A DNA stretch of 64,000 nucleotides, from contig CAKOXP010000002.1 of the NCBI GenBank assembly GCA_934130175.1, forward strand, positions 44,850-108,849. Reading direction: 5' to 3'. The notes beneath the pieces are model-generated. The model was not told the origin of the DNA and ran no database searches. It saw nothing but the letters and a program-made list of their open reading frames with translations. The stretch's first letter is position 1. Each line of letters opens with the position of its first letter. The position numbers and the translations under genes were made by a program. Origin of the DNA: an uncultured Bacilli bacterium (GTDB taxonomy: Bacteria > Bacillota_I > Bacilli_A > RF39 > UBA660). This document shows positions 34,145 to 43,356 of the stretch, one piece after another.

Positions 34145-34894
34145 ATGAGATTTTTAATATGTTTTTCATATGATGGTTCTAATTATTCTGGTTACCAGAT
34201 ACAACCAGGAATAAATACAATTCAACAGTGTTTAGAAGATGCAGTATATAAAGTTAATAATAGTATTAAAAGGTGTGTTCATTCATCTGGAAGAACGGAT
34301 AAACATGTTCATGCTTTAAGACAATACGCTCATGTTGACTTAGATATTGATATAACTCCTAAAAAATTAAAAAGGGCTTTGAATAGTAATTTGCCCGATG
34401 ATATTCATGTTATTGATGTATTAGAAGTATCAGATAAATTTCATGCTAGATACAATGTTTCTTCCAAAGAATATAAATATTATTTGAATATGGGTGAATA
34501 TAATCCAATTGAAAGAAATTATGTTTTTCAATATAATTATAGTCTTGATGTAGAAAGAATGAAGGATGCTATAAAGGTATTTTTAGGGGAACACGATTTT
34601 AGAGCTTTTGTTACTGATAATAAAGAGAAAGAAAATTGTGTAAGAACCATTACAACTGCTGATATTGATATTTTACCTGATAAAAAAATTGTTTTCACTT
34701 TTAAAGGAACTGGTTTTTTACGTTATCAAGTAAGAAATATGGTGGGTATTTTAATTAAAGTTGGAGAAGGAAAAATATCCACAGAAGATGTGGAAAAAAT
34801 ACTGTTGAGTAAAGAAAGAGGTTCTTTATCAAAAACAGCACCAGCTAATGGTCTATATTTAGTTGATGTTAAATATAATAATATTGAATTTTAG
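34145..34894 (+). CDS. truA: tRNA pseudouridine(38-40) synthase TruA
   Basis: Makes pseudouridine in the anticodon arm of many tRNAs. The catalytic D52 lies in SSGRTDKHVHALRQYAHVD, and GTGFLRYQVRNMVG is the second signature. 249 residues, normal. Starts eight bases after the EcfA2-like gene with AGGTGATAG as ribosome site. Confidence 0.97.
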   Translation: MRFLICFSYDGSNYSGYQIQPGINTIQQCLEDAVYKVNNSIKRCVHSSGRTDKHVHALRQYAHVDLDIDITPKKLKRALNSNLPDDIHVIDVLEVSDKFHARYNVSSKEYKYYLNMGEYNPIERNYVFQYNYSLDVERMKDAIKVFLGEHDFRAFVTDNKEKENCVRTITTADIDILPDKKIVFTFKGTGFLRYQVRNMVGILIKVGEGKISTEDVEKILLSKERGSLSKTAPANGLYLVDVKYNNIEF

Positions 34895-34900
34895 TTATAA

Positions 34901-35003
34901 AACTATTGCAATTTAATAGTTTTTTTAGTATAATGATAACTGGTACATTCAAATATCCCCACATAAATTGAGTCCTGGGAAAACTCGATTTAAGTAAAAG
35001 GAG
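34901..35003 (+). promoter_or_regulatory. truA terminator, rplM promoter and L13-type leader
   Basis: AACTATT/AATAGTT with a T-run ends truA. TTGCAA (34906-34911) inside this hairpin plus 17 bp and TATAAT (34929-34934) is the rplM promoter. The leader then folds a 9-bp stem, AAATTGAGT (34965-34973) with ACTCGATTT (34983-34991), right before the AAAAGGAG site. Bacilli carry an L13 leader RNA at this very place, so autogenous control by L13 is likely. Confidence 0.7.
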
Positions 35004-35012
35004 AAAAAAATT

Positions 35013-35444
35013 ATGAAAAGTTATATGCAAAAAAAAGAAACAGTAGAACGTAAGTGGTATGTTATTGATGCTGAGGGTAAACCTCTAGGTAGAGTAGCAA
35101 GTTTAGCTGCAGTATATTTACGTGGTAAAAACAAACCTACATATACACCACATATTGATTGTGGAGATAATATTATTATTATCAATGCTGAAAAAGTATT
35201 ATTAACAGGTAATAAGGAAAATAACAAGATGTATTATAATCATTCTATGTATTTAGGAGGATTAAGAGAAAGAACAGCTAAAGAAATGAGAGAAAGATAT
35301 CCAGAAGAGATGGTAGAAAGAGCCGTAAAAGGAATGTTACCACATAACAGATTAGGACGTCAAATGTATAAGAAATTACATGTATATACTGGATCAGAAC
35401 ATAAGCACGAAGCTCAAAAGCCAGAAGTGCTTGAAGTTAAGTAG
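35013..35444 (+). CDS. rplM: 50S ribosomal protein L13
   Basis: 143 residues. The WYVIDAEGKPLGRVASLAA opening and MLPHNRLGRQMYKKLHVYTGSEHKH are conserved. Co-transcribed with rpsI. Confidence 0.98.
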   Translation: MKSYMQKKETVERKWYVIDAEGKPLGRVASLAAVYLRGKNKPTYTPHIDCGDNIIIINAEKVLLTGNKENNKMYYNHSMYLGGLRERTAKEMRERYPEEMVERAVKGMLPHNRLGRQMYKKLHVYTGSEHKHEAQKPEVLEVK

Positions 35445-35456
35445 GAGGTTTAAAGT

Positions 35457-35882
35457 ATGGCAAAAGATAAGAAAAATGTTTATACTGGTACTGGACGTAG
35501 AAAGACAAGTGTTGCACGTGTTAGTCTAACTTCAGGAACAGGTAAAATTACTATTAATGGACATGATGTAAATGAATATTTTCCTAATAAATTATTAGTT
35601 CTTGATTTATGTCAACCATTAGATATCACAAATACAAGAGAAATGTTTGATGTTACTATCGTAGTTAAAGGTGGAGGTCTTTCAGGACAAGCAGGAGCAA
35701 GCCGTTTAGGAATTTCTCGTGCATTACTTGATTATGACAAAACAACACCAGCTGACTCTGAAAATAGTTTCCGTAAAACATTAAAGGTTGCTGGATTTAT
35801 TACTAGAGACGCTCGTAAGAAAGAACGTAAAAAACCAGGTTTAAAGAAAGCACGTCGTGCACCACAATTCTCAAAACGTTAA
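35457..35882 (+). CDS. rpsI: 30S ribosomal protein S9
   Basis: 141 residues, ten more than usual at the N-terminus. TGTGRRKTSVARVSL and the C-terminal tail KKARRAPQFSKR, whose last Arg contacts P-site tRNA, are present. RBS GGAGG. Confidence 0.98.
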   Translation: MAKDKKNVYTGTGRRKTSVARVSLTSGTGKITINGHDVNEYFPNKLLVLDLCQPLDITNTREMFDVTIVVKGGGLSGQAGASRLGISRALLDYDKTTPADSENSFRKTLKVAGFITRDARKKERKKPGLKKARRAPQFSKR

Positions 35883-35896
35883 TCTACAAAGTTTCG

Positions 35897-35924
35897 AAGA
35901 CATATTTATATATGTCTTTTTTTG
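35897..35924 (+). terminator. Terminator of rplM-rpsI
   Basis: AGACATAT pairs with ATATGTCT around a four-base loop, followed by seven T. Confidence 0.85.
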
Positions 35925-35955
35925 TTTGATAACATATAATGAATTAGGTGATATT

Positions 35956-36255
35956 ATGCTTATTGAATTATTTAAAAAGGTTTTATTTGTTGCAATAGTC
36001 ATTAGTACAATTTCATGTTCTTTTATTCAAAAGACAAAAAGTGGATTTAAAAGTAGTAAATTTTTAGTGTTTTATAGTTTTATAATAAATATGGTTATAA
36101 GTATTTTATTTTGTAAAAGTTTTACTGACTTTGATATAGGTTATAGTATTTGGGTAGGATTCTTTTCTTTTATTGGAGCAGATACTATATTTAAAACATT
36201 AGAAGGTAAAATTAGTTCTTACAGTGATTTGAAAATAAATAATAAAGCTAGTTGA
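35956..36255 (+). CDS. Small membrane protein, holin-like
   Basis: 99 residues with three hydrophobic helices (about 5-22, 34-51, 58-78) and an amphipathic tail (GADTIFKTLEGKISSYSDLK). The size and GYSIWVGFFSFIGADTIFKTLEGK pattern recall small holin-type proteins. Without a lysin beside it the phage link is weak. ATG 35956 follows TAGGTGAT; longer in-frame reading would overlap rpsI. Confidence 0.45.
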   Translation: MLIELFKKVLFVAIVISTISCSFIQKTKSGFKSSKFLVFYSFIINMVISILFCKSFTDFDIGYSIWVGFFSFIGADTIFKTLEGKISSYSDLKINNKAS

Positions 36256-36358
36256 TAGCTTTTTTGGTTCATAAAGAAATAAAATTAATTCCATAATACT
36301 TATATTAATTAATCATTCACAAGGAGTATATATAATGATTACAGACGATACAAGATCA

Positions 36359-36387
36359 TTGACTTTTTCATTATATTATGGTATAAT
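36359..36387 (+). promoter_or_regulatory. Promoter of the gene at 36416
   Basis: TTGACT (36359-36364), 17 bp, TATAAT (36382-36387), followed 20 bp later by a GAGGGGGA ribosome site. Confidence 0.8.
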
Positions 36388-36415
36388 TAGCTAAATTTAA
36401 AAGAGGGGGATAATT

Positions 36416-37210
36416 ATGGAAAAGGTTAAGTATAATGTCGCTGTTAAAACATATATGGAGGTATTTGATTTTTTAATAAATAGTAATGAATTTGTTTTTG
36501 AATCAAATCATGATTTCTTGAAATCTAGAATTAAAATAGATGCTAGATATGGTTTTATTATGGAAACCCAAAGTATAAGAGGAAGTTGGGAGAATTCTAC
36601 AGAAGAAGTTGTTCCTGCAATTTTTATTCTAAAAGTTTTAACCGATAGTATTGATGGTGTTTTAAAAACTAGAGATATACCTGCCATTTCAGGCGAAAAA
36701 TATGCGTATATTAATGATACTAAGGCAAAAATATCTGGTAAAAAAACATACTATAATTCATATCGAGAAATAGTTTCAAAACTTAGAACTGTTAAAAGAT
36801 TACAAGAAGGGGTTTCTTATTCTGATGGGAAGGTTATAAATTTTGAATTATCGAAATTAAAAGAATTAAGTAGTACTTTCAATAGAATGTCTCCTTTAGA
36901 TAAGAGAACTGTAGAATGTTATGCTAGAGTAGAAGAAGAACTAGTTAATTATACTTCTAATTTATTACTTGTAGATGAATATGGTTATCCACTTGATTAT
37001 TTACATAGAGCAACATTTGATGGAAAAGATGATAGTGTAAGGGTAGCAAGCAAAGATACATATGTTAAGTGGGAAGATTTTAAAGACTGTATTTTAGATA
37101 ATTATACTTATCAAAAAGAAGAAAATAAATTTGATCTAGCTGGAGTATATTCACCTTGGGATAGCAATCCATATATATCTTCATTAGGTTTAGATGGTAA
37201 AACAAAATAA
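36416..37210 (+). CDS. Uncharacterised cytosolic protein
   Basis: 264 residues of mixed alpha/beta, no signal peptide and no membrane helix. Notable strings are GFIMETQSIRGSWENSTEEVVPAIF and the late YPLDYLHRATFDGKDD. I recognise no family. It has its own promoter and a hairpin terminator behind it, so it is a single-gene unit, two genes upstream of the EssC-like locus. Confidence 0.55.
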   Translation: MEKVKYNVAVKTYMEVFDFLINSNEFVFESNHDFLKSRIKIDARYGFIMETQSIRGSWENSTEEVVPAIFILKVLTDSIDGVLKTRDIPAISGEKYAYINDTKAKISGKKTYYNSYREIVSKLRTVKRLQEGVSYSDGKVINFELSKLKELSSTFNRMSPLDKRTVECYARVEEELVNYTSNLLLVDEYGYPLDYLHRATFDGKDDSVRVASKDTYVKWEDFKDCILDNYTYQKEENKFDLAGVYSPWDSNPYISSLGLDGKTK

Positions 37211-37224
37211 ATATAAAGCTAATT

Positions 37225-37260
37225 AGGTAATAACAAGATTTATAAAGTTATTACCTTTTA
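37225..37260 (+). terminator. Intrinsic terminator
   Basis: Perfect 10-bp arms AGGTAATAAC (37225-37234) and GTTATTACCT (37247-37256), then T-rich. Confidence 0.85.
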
Positions 37261-37303
37261 ATTTTAGTCTAAAATAAAACATATATATTAAATAGGTGAA
37301 ATT

Positions 37304-37960
37304 ATGTTAAAAAATAAATATAGAACTTTAATATTAATATGTTTTTTTCTACTTGTTACTTCTTTTCAGGTAATATCTGCTAAAGAACTTCCTCTTTTTC
37401 AAAAAGTAATTGTTGTAGATGCTGGACATGGAGGTAGGGATCCTGGCACTAGGTATGGAAACACCTTAGAAAAAGATTTGAACTTGGAAATAGCTAAGGT
37501 TTTAGAAAAGGAACTTTTAAAACAAGGTGCTATTGTTTATATGACAAGAGATGAAGATGAGGATTTGTCCAATAGTAGTGATTATCGTAAAAAAAGAGCT
37601 GATTTAAGAAGAAGGGTTAATTTTATTGAAGAAAAGAAAAGTGATTTATATTTATCCATTCATCTAAATTGGTATAAAGATTATTACTATGGTGGAGCAG
37701 AAATACTATATAATGGTATCAACAAAAATAATAAAGTTTTAGCTGCTAATCTAAAAGAATCTTTAACTAATAGTAATATAAAAACACGAGATTTGAAAAC
37801 GACAAATCTTTATATGTATAGGAATACTAATGTAGTAGGGGTATTAGTAGAATGTGGTTTTCTTTCTAACAAAAATGATCGTTATCTATTAAAAACTAAG
37901 TGGTATCAAGAAAAATTTTCTAAAGCGCTTGTTGAAGGGGTTATAAAATACTTCAATTAA
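37304..37960 (+). CDS. N-acetylmuramoyl-L-alanine amidase, CwlD-like
   Basis: Cuts the bond between MurNAc and the stem peptide. A signal/anchor helix lies at about 7-26. The Amidase_3 zinc site shows H42 (DAGHGGRDPGT), E56 (LEKDLN), a later H in LSIHLNW, and the catalytic E in VECGF. The single-domain layout of 218 residues is like CwlD, which trims spore cortex so that muramic lactam can form. CwlD is favoured by the sporulation genes elsewhere, but a vegetative role is possible. Confidence 0.8.
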   Translation: MLKNKYRTLILICFFLLVTSFQVISAKELPLFQKVIVVDAGHGGRDPGTRYGNTLEKDLNLEIAKVLEKELLKQGAIVYMTRDEDEDLSNSSDYRKKRADLRRRVNFIEEKKSDLYLSIHLNWYKDYYYGGAEILYNGINKNNKVLAANLKESLTNSNIKTRDLKTTNLYMYRNTNVVGVLVECGFLSNKNDRYLLKTKWYQEKFSKALVEGVIKYFN

Positions 37961-38037
37961 TTAGTAATTACTGGTTGTAAATTAAATGAAAAAAAGATAT
38001 AATAAAATAGAATAAAAAGATAGAATGGGTGGTACCA

Positions 38038-41000
38038 GTGATTGTTAGATTAATTAAAAAATCAAAAATGTATAATTTTTCTTTACCAACTAAAATTGCT
38101 GGTAATTATTGGTTAACAGACGATGATCGTTCTGGTAACAATAGAAATCTTATAAATATTGAAGCAGAAGATGGAAAATGGAAAATAAAGAGTGATTTTG
38201 AGACGAAAGTAATGTCTGGAAATCAAGAAATAGATTCTGCTTATTTAACAGAAAATAGCCTATACTTTTTAAAGATAAATACAGATAATGAATTCGTTAT
38301 TTTATATTGTTCTCCTTCTATAGAAAAAAAAGAAAATAAAATTCAAATTATTCGTAGTGGAGAAATCTTAATTGGAAATGATTTTAATGCTCATATAAAT
38401 TATAATCATACACTAGTTTCTAAACAACACGCTAAACTTATATACAATAATGGTAGTTGGGTGATTCAAGATTTAAATAGTAAGTATGGTACTTATGTTA
38501 ACAATGTTGCAGTTACTACTAAAGCCTTAGAATATGGTGATATTATCTTTATTATGGGATTAAAAATAGTTGTTATGAAAGATTTTATTGTTGTAAATTC
38601 TATTGGAGATAACATTAGATATGATAGTAATACTTTTTCAATTATGAATCCTATAGTTCAAAAACAAACAGCAGCAGATGTAGTAGAAGATGAAGGAATA
38701 GATTTTTATAATGAAAATGATTATTTCTTTAGGTCACCACGATTTAAATCAAAAATTGAACCTGTAGACATCGTTGTTGAAGATCCACCAGCAAAAGAAA
38801 AACCAAATGAAATGCCAATGATTTATGTAGTTGGACCAATGCTTACAATGGCTATGAGTTCAGTTGCCTTTGGTTATACTTCTTTATCTGGTGTAATTAA
38901 TGGTACTCAAGAGTTAAGTAGTGCGATGCCAACACTTGTAATGTCTGTTGGAATGCTTTTATCAATGCTTTTATGGCCATTACTTTCTGCTAAATATCAA
39001 AAAAAGCAAGTAGAAAAGAAAGAAAAATTAAGACAAGATAAATATACAGAGTATGTTGAAAAACGTCATCAAGAAATAACTGCTCAAATGAAAATTCAAA
39101 GACAGATTCTAATTGATAATTATTTACCTCTAGAAGAAGTTAAAACAATTATTCTTAATAAAAAAAGAAATCTATGGGAAAGAGAAATAAAACAAGATGA
39201 TTTTCTTGATTTAAGACTTGGAGTAGGTTCAACAGAATTAGTTGGTAACATTAAATTTCCGGAACAAAAATTTATGTTAGAAGAAGACAATCTTAGAAAT
39301 TTAGTTTATAAGGTAGCTTCTGAATCTAGGTTACTTGTAGATGTGCCAATTTCTTTGTCTTTTGTTAAAAATTATGTAACAGCTATTATTGGTGAAGGAC
39401 GTCAAAAACAAAAATTTATTGAAGGATTAATTCTTCAAATGATGGCTTTTCATAGTTATGAAGATTTAAAAATTGTTTTATTTACTAATCAAAAAAATGC
39501 ATCTAAATGGGAATACTTGAAAGTACTACCTCATTGTTGGAATAATGATAAATCTTTGAGATTTTTTGCTACTAATATTGATGATATGAAAGAATTATCA
39601 TTATATTTAGAAAAAGAATTTCAAAGAAGAAATAAACGTGATGATGAAATAGGAATTAGAACTGATGACAAAGACTATGATGATTATTCGCCATATTATA
39701 TGATTATTACTGATGACTATAAAATGGTTAGAGATTTAGAAATTATTAAAGATGTAGCTGCTCAAGAAACAAATTGTGGTTTCAGTTTAGCTATTATAAG
39801 TCCTAGGCTTACAAATCTACCAAATGAATGTAAAACATTTATAAGTATTGGTGATCAAAAATCAGGTATCTTTGAAAATGAACTAGTATCTAATAAACAA
39901 AAAGAATTTGTAGCTGATTATGATAATAATTTAGATATGAATCTTTACTGTCAAAGACTTGCTAATATACCAATTGATATTGCTAAAGAAGAAAAAAACA
40001 TCCCTAATGTTGTTAGTTTCTTAGAAATGTATAACGTTGGTATGGTAGAACAGCTAAATATTCTAAATCGTTGGAAATATAATGATCCTACTAAATCACT
40101 ACAGGTACCAATAGGTGTTGATAAAAATGGAGATCAATTTAAGCTTGATTTACATGAAAAATTCTATGGACCACATGGATTAGTTGCTGGTATGACTGGT
40201 TCTGGTAAGAGTGAACTTATAATTTCGTATATTTTATCTATGGCTATTAACTTTAATCCGTATGAAGCATCTTTTGTATTAATAGATTATAAAGGTGGGG
40301 GATTAGCAGGAGTATTCCAAAATAAAGAAACGGGAATGAAGCTTCCTCATTTAGCTGGTACTATTACAAATCTTGATACAATTGAAATGAATAGAGCCTT
40401 AGCTTCAATTCAAAGTGAACTTAGAAGAAGACAAAGAAAGTTTAATGAAGCCCGTGATAGTTTAAATGAAAGCACAATTGATATTTATAAATACCAAAGA
40501 TTATATCGTGAGGGTAAAGTTAGTGATCCTATTTCACATTTATTTATAATTTCAGATGAGTTTGCAGAATTAAAATCTCAACAACCTGATTTTATGGATC
40601 AATTAATTTCAACAGCACGTATTGGACGTAGTTTAGGAGTTCATTTAATTCTTGCAACTCAAAAACCAGCTGGTGTTGTTGATGATCAGATTTGGTCCAA
40701 TTCTAAATTTAAGATTTGTCTAAAAGTTCAAGACAGATCGGATAGTATGGATATGATTAAGTGTCCAGATGCAGCGGCCCTAAAAAATCCTGGACGTTTC
40801 TATTTACAAGTAGGATACAATGAATTGTTTGCTTTAGGACAATCAGCTTGGGCAGGAGCACAGTATTATCCTACAGAAAAAAGAAAGAAAAAAGTTGATA
40901 CCGGAGTAGATTTTATAGATAGTGTGGGAACAGTTATAAAATCATTTGACTCTTCTGATAATCTTCCTCAAGTTAAATCTGAAGGAGAAGAATTACCTAA

Positions 41001-42642
41001 TATTGTTAAATATATAGTTAAAGTAGCAGAAGAAGAACATATTTCAATACCACAATTATGGCTAGATAAGATTCCAGACTTTATTTACGTTGAAGATTTA
41101 AAGAGAAAATACAGTTATCAAATTAAATCTAATCAAGTAGAACTAGTAATAGGTGAATATGATGATCCAGATAATCAAAGACAAAATATTCTTACTTTAA
41201 ATTTATCTGAATCTGGTAATACTATTATCTTTGGTTCTACTGGTAGTGGTAAGGAATTATTACTTTCAAGTATTATTTATTCAGCCATTACTACTTATAA
41301 TCCAGAAGAAGTTAATTTCTATATTTTAGATTTTGGTGCTGAAACATTGAAGATGTTTGAGAAAGCTCCTCAAGTTGGTGGAGTCTTAGGTACTACTGAT
41401 AATGAGAAGATTGAGAATTTATTTAAAATGATAATGGATATTATTGATGAGAGAAAGCGTATCTTTGCTGATTATAATGGTTCATTTAATTTCTATAATG
41501 AACATAGCAATAAAAAACTACCCCTAATTACAATAATTATTAATAACTACGAAGCCTTTTCTGAAACTTATGATGAATATGAAGATTACATCTTACAGTT
41601 AACTCGTGAAGGGGAAAAATATGGTGTTGTCTTTATTCTATCTACTAATAGTACTAATGCTATTAGATATCGTCTAAGACAAAACTTTAAACAAAATCTA
41701 ATTTTACAATTAAATGATTCATCTGATTATAGTGATGTCTTACAATCACGTACTAGAAAAGAACCATCAAGAATATTTGGTCGAGGTTTAATTGAGTTAG
41801 ATGGTGTCTATGAGTTTCAAACAGCTTATGCTTATCAAAATGAAAGAATGTCTGAATTTATAAAAGTAATTTGCAGACGTCTTAGAGAAATTTGTGATAC
41901 TTCAGCTGCTAGAATACCAATATTACCTGAGGTTGTATCAATCGAACATGTCGAAGAAAAAATAGGAGATTTAGCAACTATTCCAATCGGTATTAGAAAA
42001 GATAATCTAGATATCGCAACATTTGATTTTAGTGCTAACTCTATATCTTTAGTAACTGCAAGTGATATAACTATGAAATCTAGTTTCTTTACTCCATTTG
42101 TAAAGTTATTTATGAAAGTTCCTTATCAAAAGGTTGTTGTCATTGATGCTAATAAGATATTTAATCCAGGGGATATTTCAGAAAATTATATTAATTCTAA
42201 ATTCGAATCTATAATAGAGGTTATTTCTAATAATTATAATAAACAAAAGGAAACATACGAAAGTAATAATTATAATGATGAGGTTTTAGGAAAATTTTCA
42301 AAAACCACTTATCTTATTTTTGGAATATCTAATTTACTTAGTAGGGTAAGTGATGATGCAAAAAATAAATTAACTACAGCTTTAAGTGGTAATAAAGAGC
42401 TTAATGTTGATCATTTTGTAATTATTGAAAATGCTGATAAACTTAAGTCTTTTGCCTATGATGAATGGTATAAGTCATCAATAGATACATCTGAAGGTGT
42501 TTGGTTAGCTAATGGTATTAGTGATCAATATGTATTGAAACTTACATCAACGCCTCGTGAATTACGTGAAGAAATTCCAGAAAACTTTGGATATGTTGTT
42601 AAGAATGGTAAGGCAGTTCTTGTAAAACTTATAGAAGAATAG
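38038..42642 (+). CDS. essC: Type VII secretion ATPase EssC with FHA domain
   Basis: The motor of Firmicutes type VII secretion. From the N-terminus: an FHA-type module (about 100-185, with SKQHAKLIYNNGSW and SKYGTYVNN), two membrane helices (about 261-318), then three FtsK/SpoIIIE-like ATPase domains. D1 has Walker A GMTGSGKS (718-725) and Walker B ISDEF (D840, E841). D2 has GSTGSGKE (near 1066-1073). D3 lacks a P-loop. 1534 residues, as EssC (about 1480). Start GTG 38038 has GGGTGG five bases ahead; GTG 38029 has no such site. Confidence 0.92.
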   Translation: MIVRLIKKSKMYNFSLPTKIAGNYWLTDDDRSGNNRNLINIEAEDGKWKIKSDFETKVMSGNQEIDSAYLTENSLYFLKINTDNEFVILYCSPSIEKKENKIQIIRSGEILIGNDFNAHINYNHTLVSKQHAKLIYNNGSWVIQDLNSKYGTYVNNVAVTTKALEYGDIIFIMGLKIVVMKDFIVVNSIGDNIRYDSNTFSIMNPIVQKQTAADVVEDEGIDFYNENDYFFRSPRFKSKIEPVDIVVEDPPAKEKPNEMPMIYVVGPMLTMAMSSVAFGYTSLSGVINGTQELSSAMPTLVMSVGMLLSMLLWPLLSAKYQKKQVEKKEKLRQDKYTEYVEKRHQEITAQMKIQRQILIDNYLPLEEVKTIILNKKRNLWEREIKQDDFLDLRLGVGSTELVGNIKFPEQKFMLEEDNLRNLVYKVASESRLLVDVPISLSFVKNYVTAIIGEGRQKQKFIEGLILQMMAFHSYEDLKIVLFTNQKNASKWEYLKVLPHCWNNDKSLRFFATNIDDMKELSLYLEKEFQRRNKRDDEIGIRTDDKDYDDYSPYYMIITDDYKMVRDLEIIKDVAAQETNCGFSLAIISPRLTNLPNECKTFISIGDQKSGIFENELVSNKQKEFVADYDNNLDMNLYCQRLANIPIDIAKEEKNIPNVVSFLEMYNVGMVEQLNILNRWKYNDPTKSLQVPIGVDKNGDQFKLDLHEKFYGPHGLVAGMTGSGKSELIISYILSMAINFNPYEASFVLIDYKGGGLAGVFQNKETGMKLPHLAGTITNLDTIEMNRALASIQSELRRRQRKFNEARDSLNESTIDIYKYQRLYREGKVSDPISHLFIISDEFAELKSQQPDFMDQLISTARIGRSLGVHLILATQKPAGVVDDQIWSNSKFKICLKVQDRSDSMDMIKCPDAAALKNPGRFYLQVGYNELFALGQSAWAGAQYYPTEKRKKKVDTGVDFIDSVGTVIKSFDSSDNLPQVKSEGEELPNIVKYIVKVAEEEHISIPQLWLDKIPDFIYVEDLKRKYSYQIKSNQVELVIGEYDDPDNQRQNILTLNLSESGNTIIFGSTGSGKELLLSSIIYSAITTYNPEEVNFYILDFGAETLKMFEKAPQVGGVLGTTDNEKIENLFKMIMDIIDERKRIFADYNGSFNFYNEHSNKKLPLITIIINNYEAFSETYDEYEDYILQLTREGEKYGVVFILSTNSTNAIRYRLRQNFKQNLILQLNDSSDYSDVLQSRTRKEPSRIFGRGLIELDGVYEFQTAYAYQNERMSEFIKVICRRLREICDTSAARIPILPEVVSIEHVEEKIGDLATIPIGIRKDNLDIATFDFSANSISLVTASDITMKSSFFTPFVKLFMKVPYQKVVVIDANKIFNPGDISENYINSKFESIIEVISNNYNKQKETYESNNYNDEVLGKFSKTTYLIFGISNLLSRVSDDAKNKLTTALSGNKELNVDHFVIIENADKLKSFAYDEWYKSSIDTSEGVWLANGISDQYVLKLTSTPRELREEIPENFGYVVKNGKAVLVKLIEE

Positions 42643-42651
42643 GTGATTTTA

Positions 42652-42909
42652 ATGGAGAATAATAAAATTTTATTAGAAGTATACGTTCCATCAATTGAAA
42701 AAGAATATGACGTATTTGTTCCTATAAGTAAAAGAATAGGCACTATTAAAACTCTAATTGAAAGAGGTATTCTTGATTTAGCAAGTGATGGATTTCAAAT
42801 CAAAGAAGATAGTAATTTTTATAGTAAAACAACAGGTCAAATTTATGATGTAAATAGTAAGATTATTGATACTGATTTAAAAAATGGGTCAAGGATAATT
42901 CTAATTTAG
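42652..42909 (+). CDS. EsaB/YukD-like ubiquitin-fold protein
   Basis: 85 residues with a beta-grasp pattern (LLEVYVPSIEKEYDVFVPIS, then a helix IGTIKTLIERGILD, ending NGSRIILI). YukD/EsaB proteins are cytosolic parts of T7SS loci and have no conjugation GG tail, as here. ATG 42652 follows AGGTGAT, nine bases after the essC stop; the two are clearly one operon. Confidence 0.8.
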   Translation: MENNKILLEVYVPSIEKEYDVFVPISKRIGTIKTLIERGILDLASDGFQIKEDSNFYSKTTGQIYDVNSKIIDTDLKNGSRIILI

Positions 42910-42919
42910 GAGGTATGTT

Positions 42920-43099
42920 ATGAATGAATATGAAAATTATGTAAAAGAAGTAAATAATATATTTTCTATTTTAGAAAAGTTAAAAAATTCTTGGTCTAAT
43001 AATGATAGTTTGACTCATATAGAAGAAATTAATCAATTTAAGAAAGCGGTTATTAAGGGTGCTGATTTCTTAGATAAAGAAAGTAGAAAGAAGGGATAG
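42920..43099 (+). CDS. Small helical protein of the T7SS locus
   Basis: 59 residues, helical, with LKNSWSNNDS between two helices. The Trp-x-x turn recalls WXG100 substrates but lacks the glycine, and the protein is too short for a full WXG100 hairpin (about 100). Strong AGGAGG site, 10 bases after the EsaB-like gene. It may be a secreted substrate, a partner or a chaperone. No family is certain. Confidence 0.5.
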   Translation: MNEYENYVKEVNNIFSILEKLKNSWSNNDSLTHIEEINQFKKAVIKGADFLDKESRKKG

Positions 43100-43101
43100 T
43101 T

Positions 43102-43326
43102 ATGCTAGGTTCACTTAGTTATGATGAGATTAAAAAGTTAAATGATAGTCTTTCTAATTCTTCTAATAATATCAGACAAATAGTAACTAAATATAATGAT
43201 GAACTTGCTGATGTAGTTGATTTTTGTAATAGTCTAGATGCTTATGCAAAATTTATTGATAGTAGTATTAATCTAAATAAAGATGCAGATGAAGCCCTTA
43301 AATATATGATAGAAAAAAATAAATAA
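43102..43326 (+). CDS. Second small helical protein of the T7SS locus
   Basis: 74 residues of predicted coiled-coil helix (LSYDEIKKLNDSLSNSSNNIRQIVTKYNDEL), two bases after the previous stop, so translated together. The Ser/Asn-rich heptads are like WXG100/LXG hairpin proteins, but no WXG motif is found. Last gene before the terminator, therefore part of the essC transcript. Confidence 0.5.
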   Translation: MLGSLSYDEIKKLNDSLSNSSNNIRQIVTKYNDELADVVDFCNSLDAYAKFIDSSINLNKDADEALKYMIEKNK

Positions 43327-43356
43327 AGGATAACTATAACTGGTTATCCTTTTTAC
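43325..43356. terminator. Bidirectional terminator between T7SS and SpoIID-like genes
   Basis: AAAGGATAAC (43325-43334) pairs with GTTATCCTTT (43343-43352). Convergent genes end on both sides. Confidence 0.85.

Noticed and set aside
35956..36255. Prophage remnant based on the holin-like gene
   Set aside because: No lysin, tail or integrase gene is adjacent; neighbours are chromosomal.
36335..36394. Nineteen-codon ORF with an AAGGAG site before 36416
   Set aside because: The -35 and -10 boxes of a perfect promoter lie inside it, so it would not be on the transcript of the following gene. No conservation can be judged.
42920..43326. The two small T7SS-locus proteins as ordinary WXG100 substrates
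   Set aside because: 59 and 74 residues without a WXG motif; only their helical nature and position agree.
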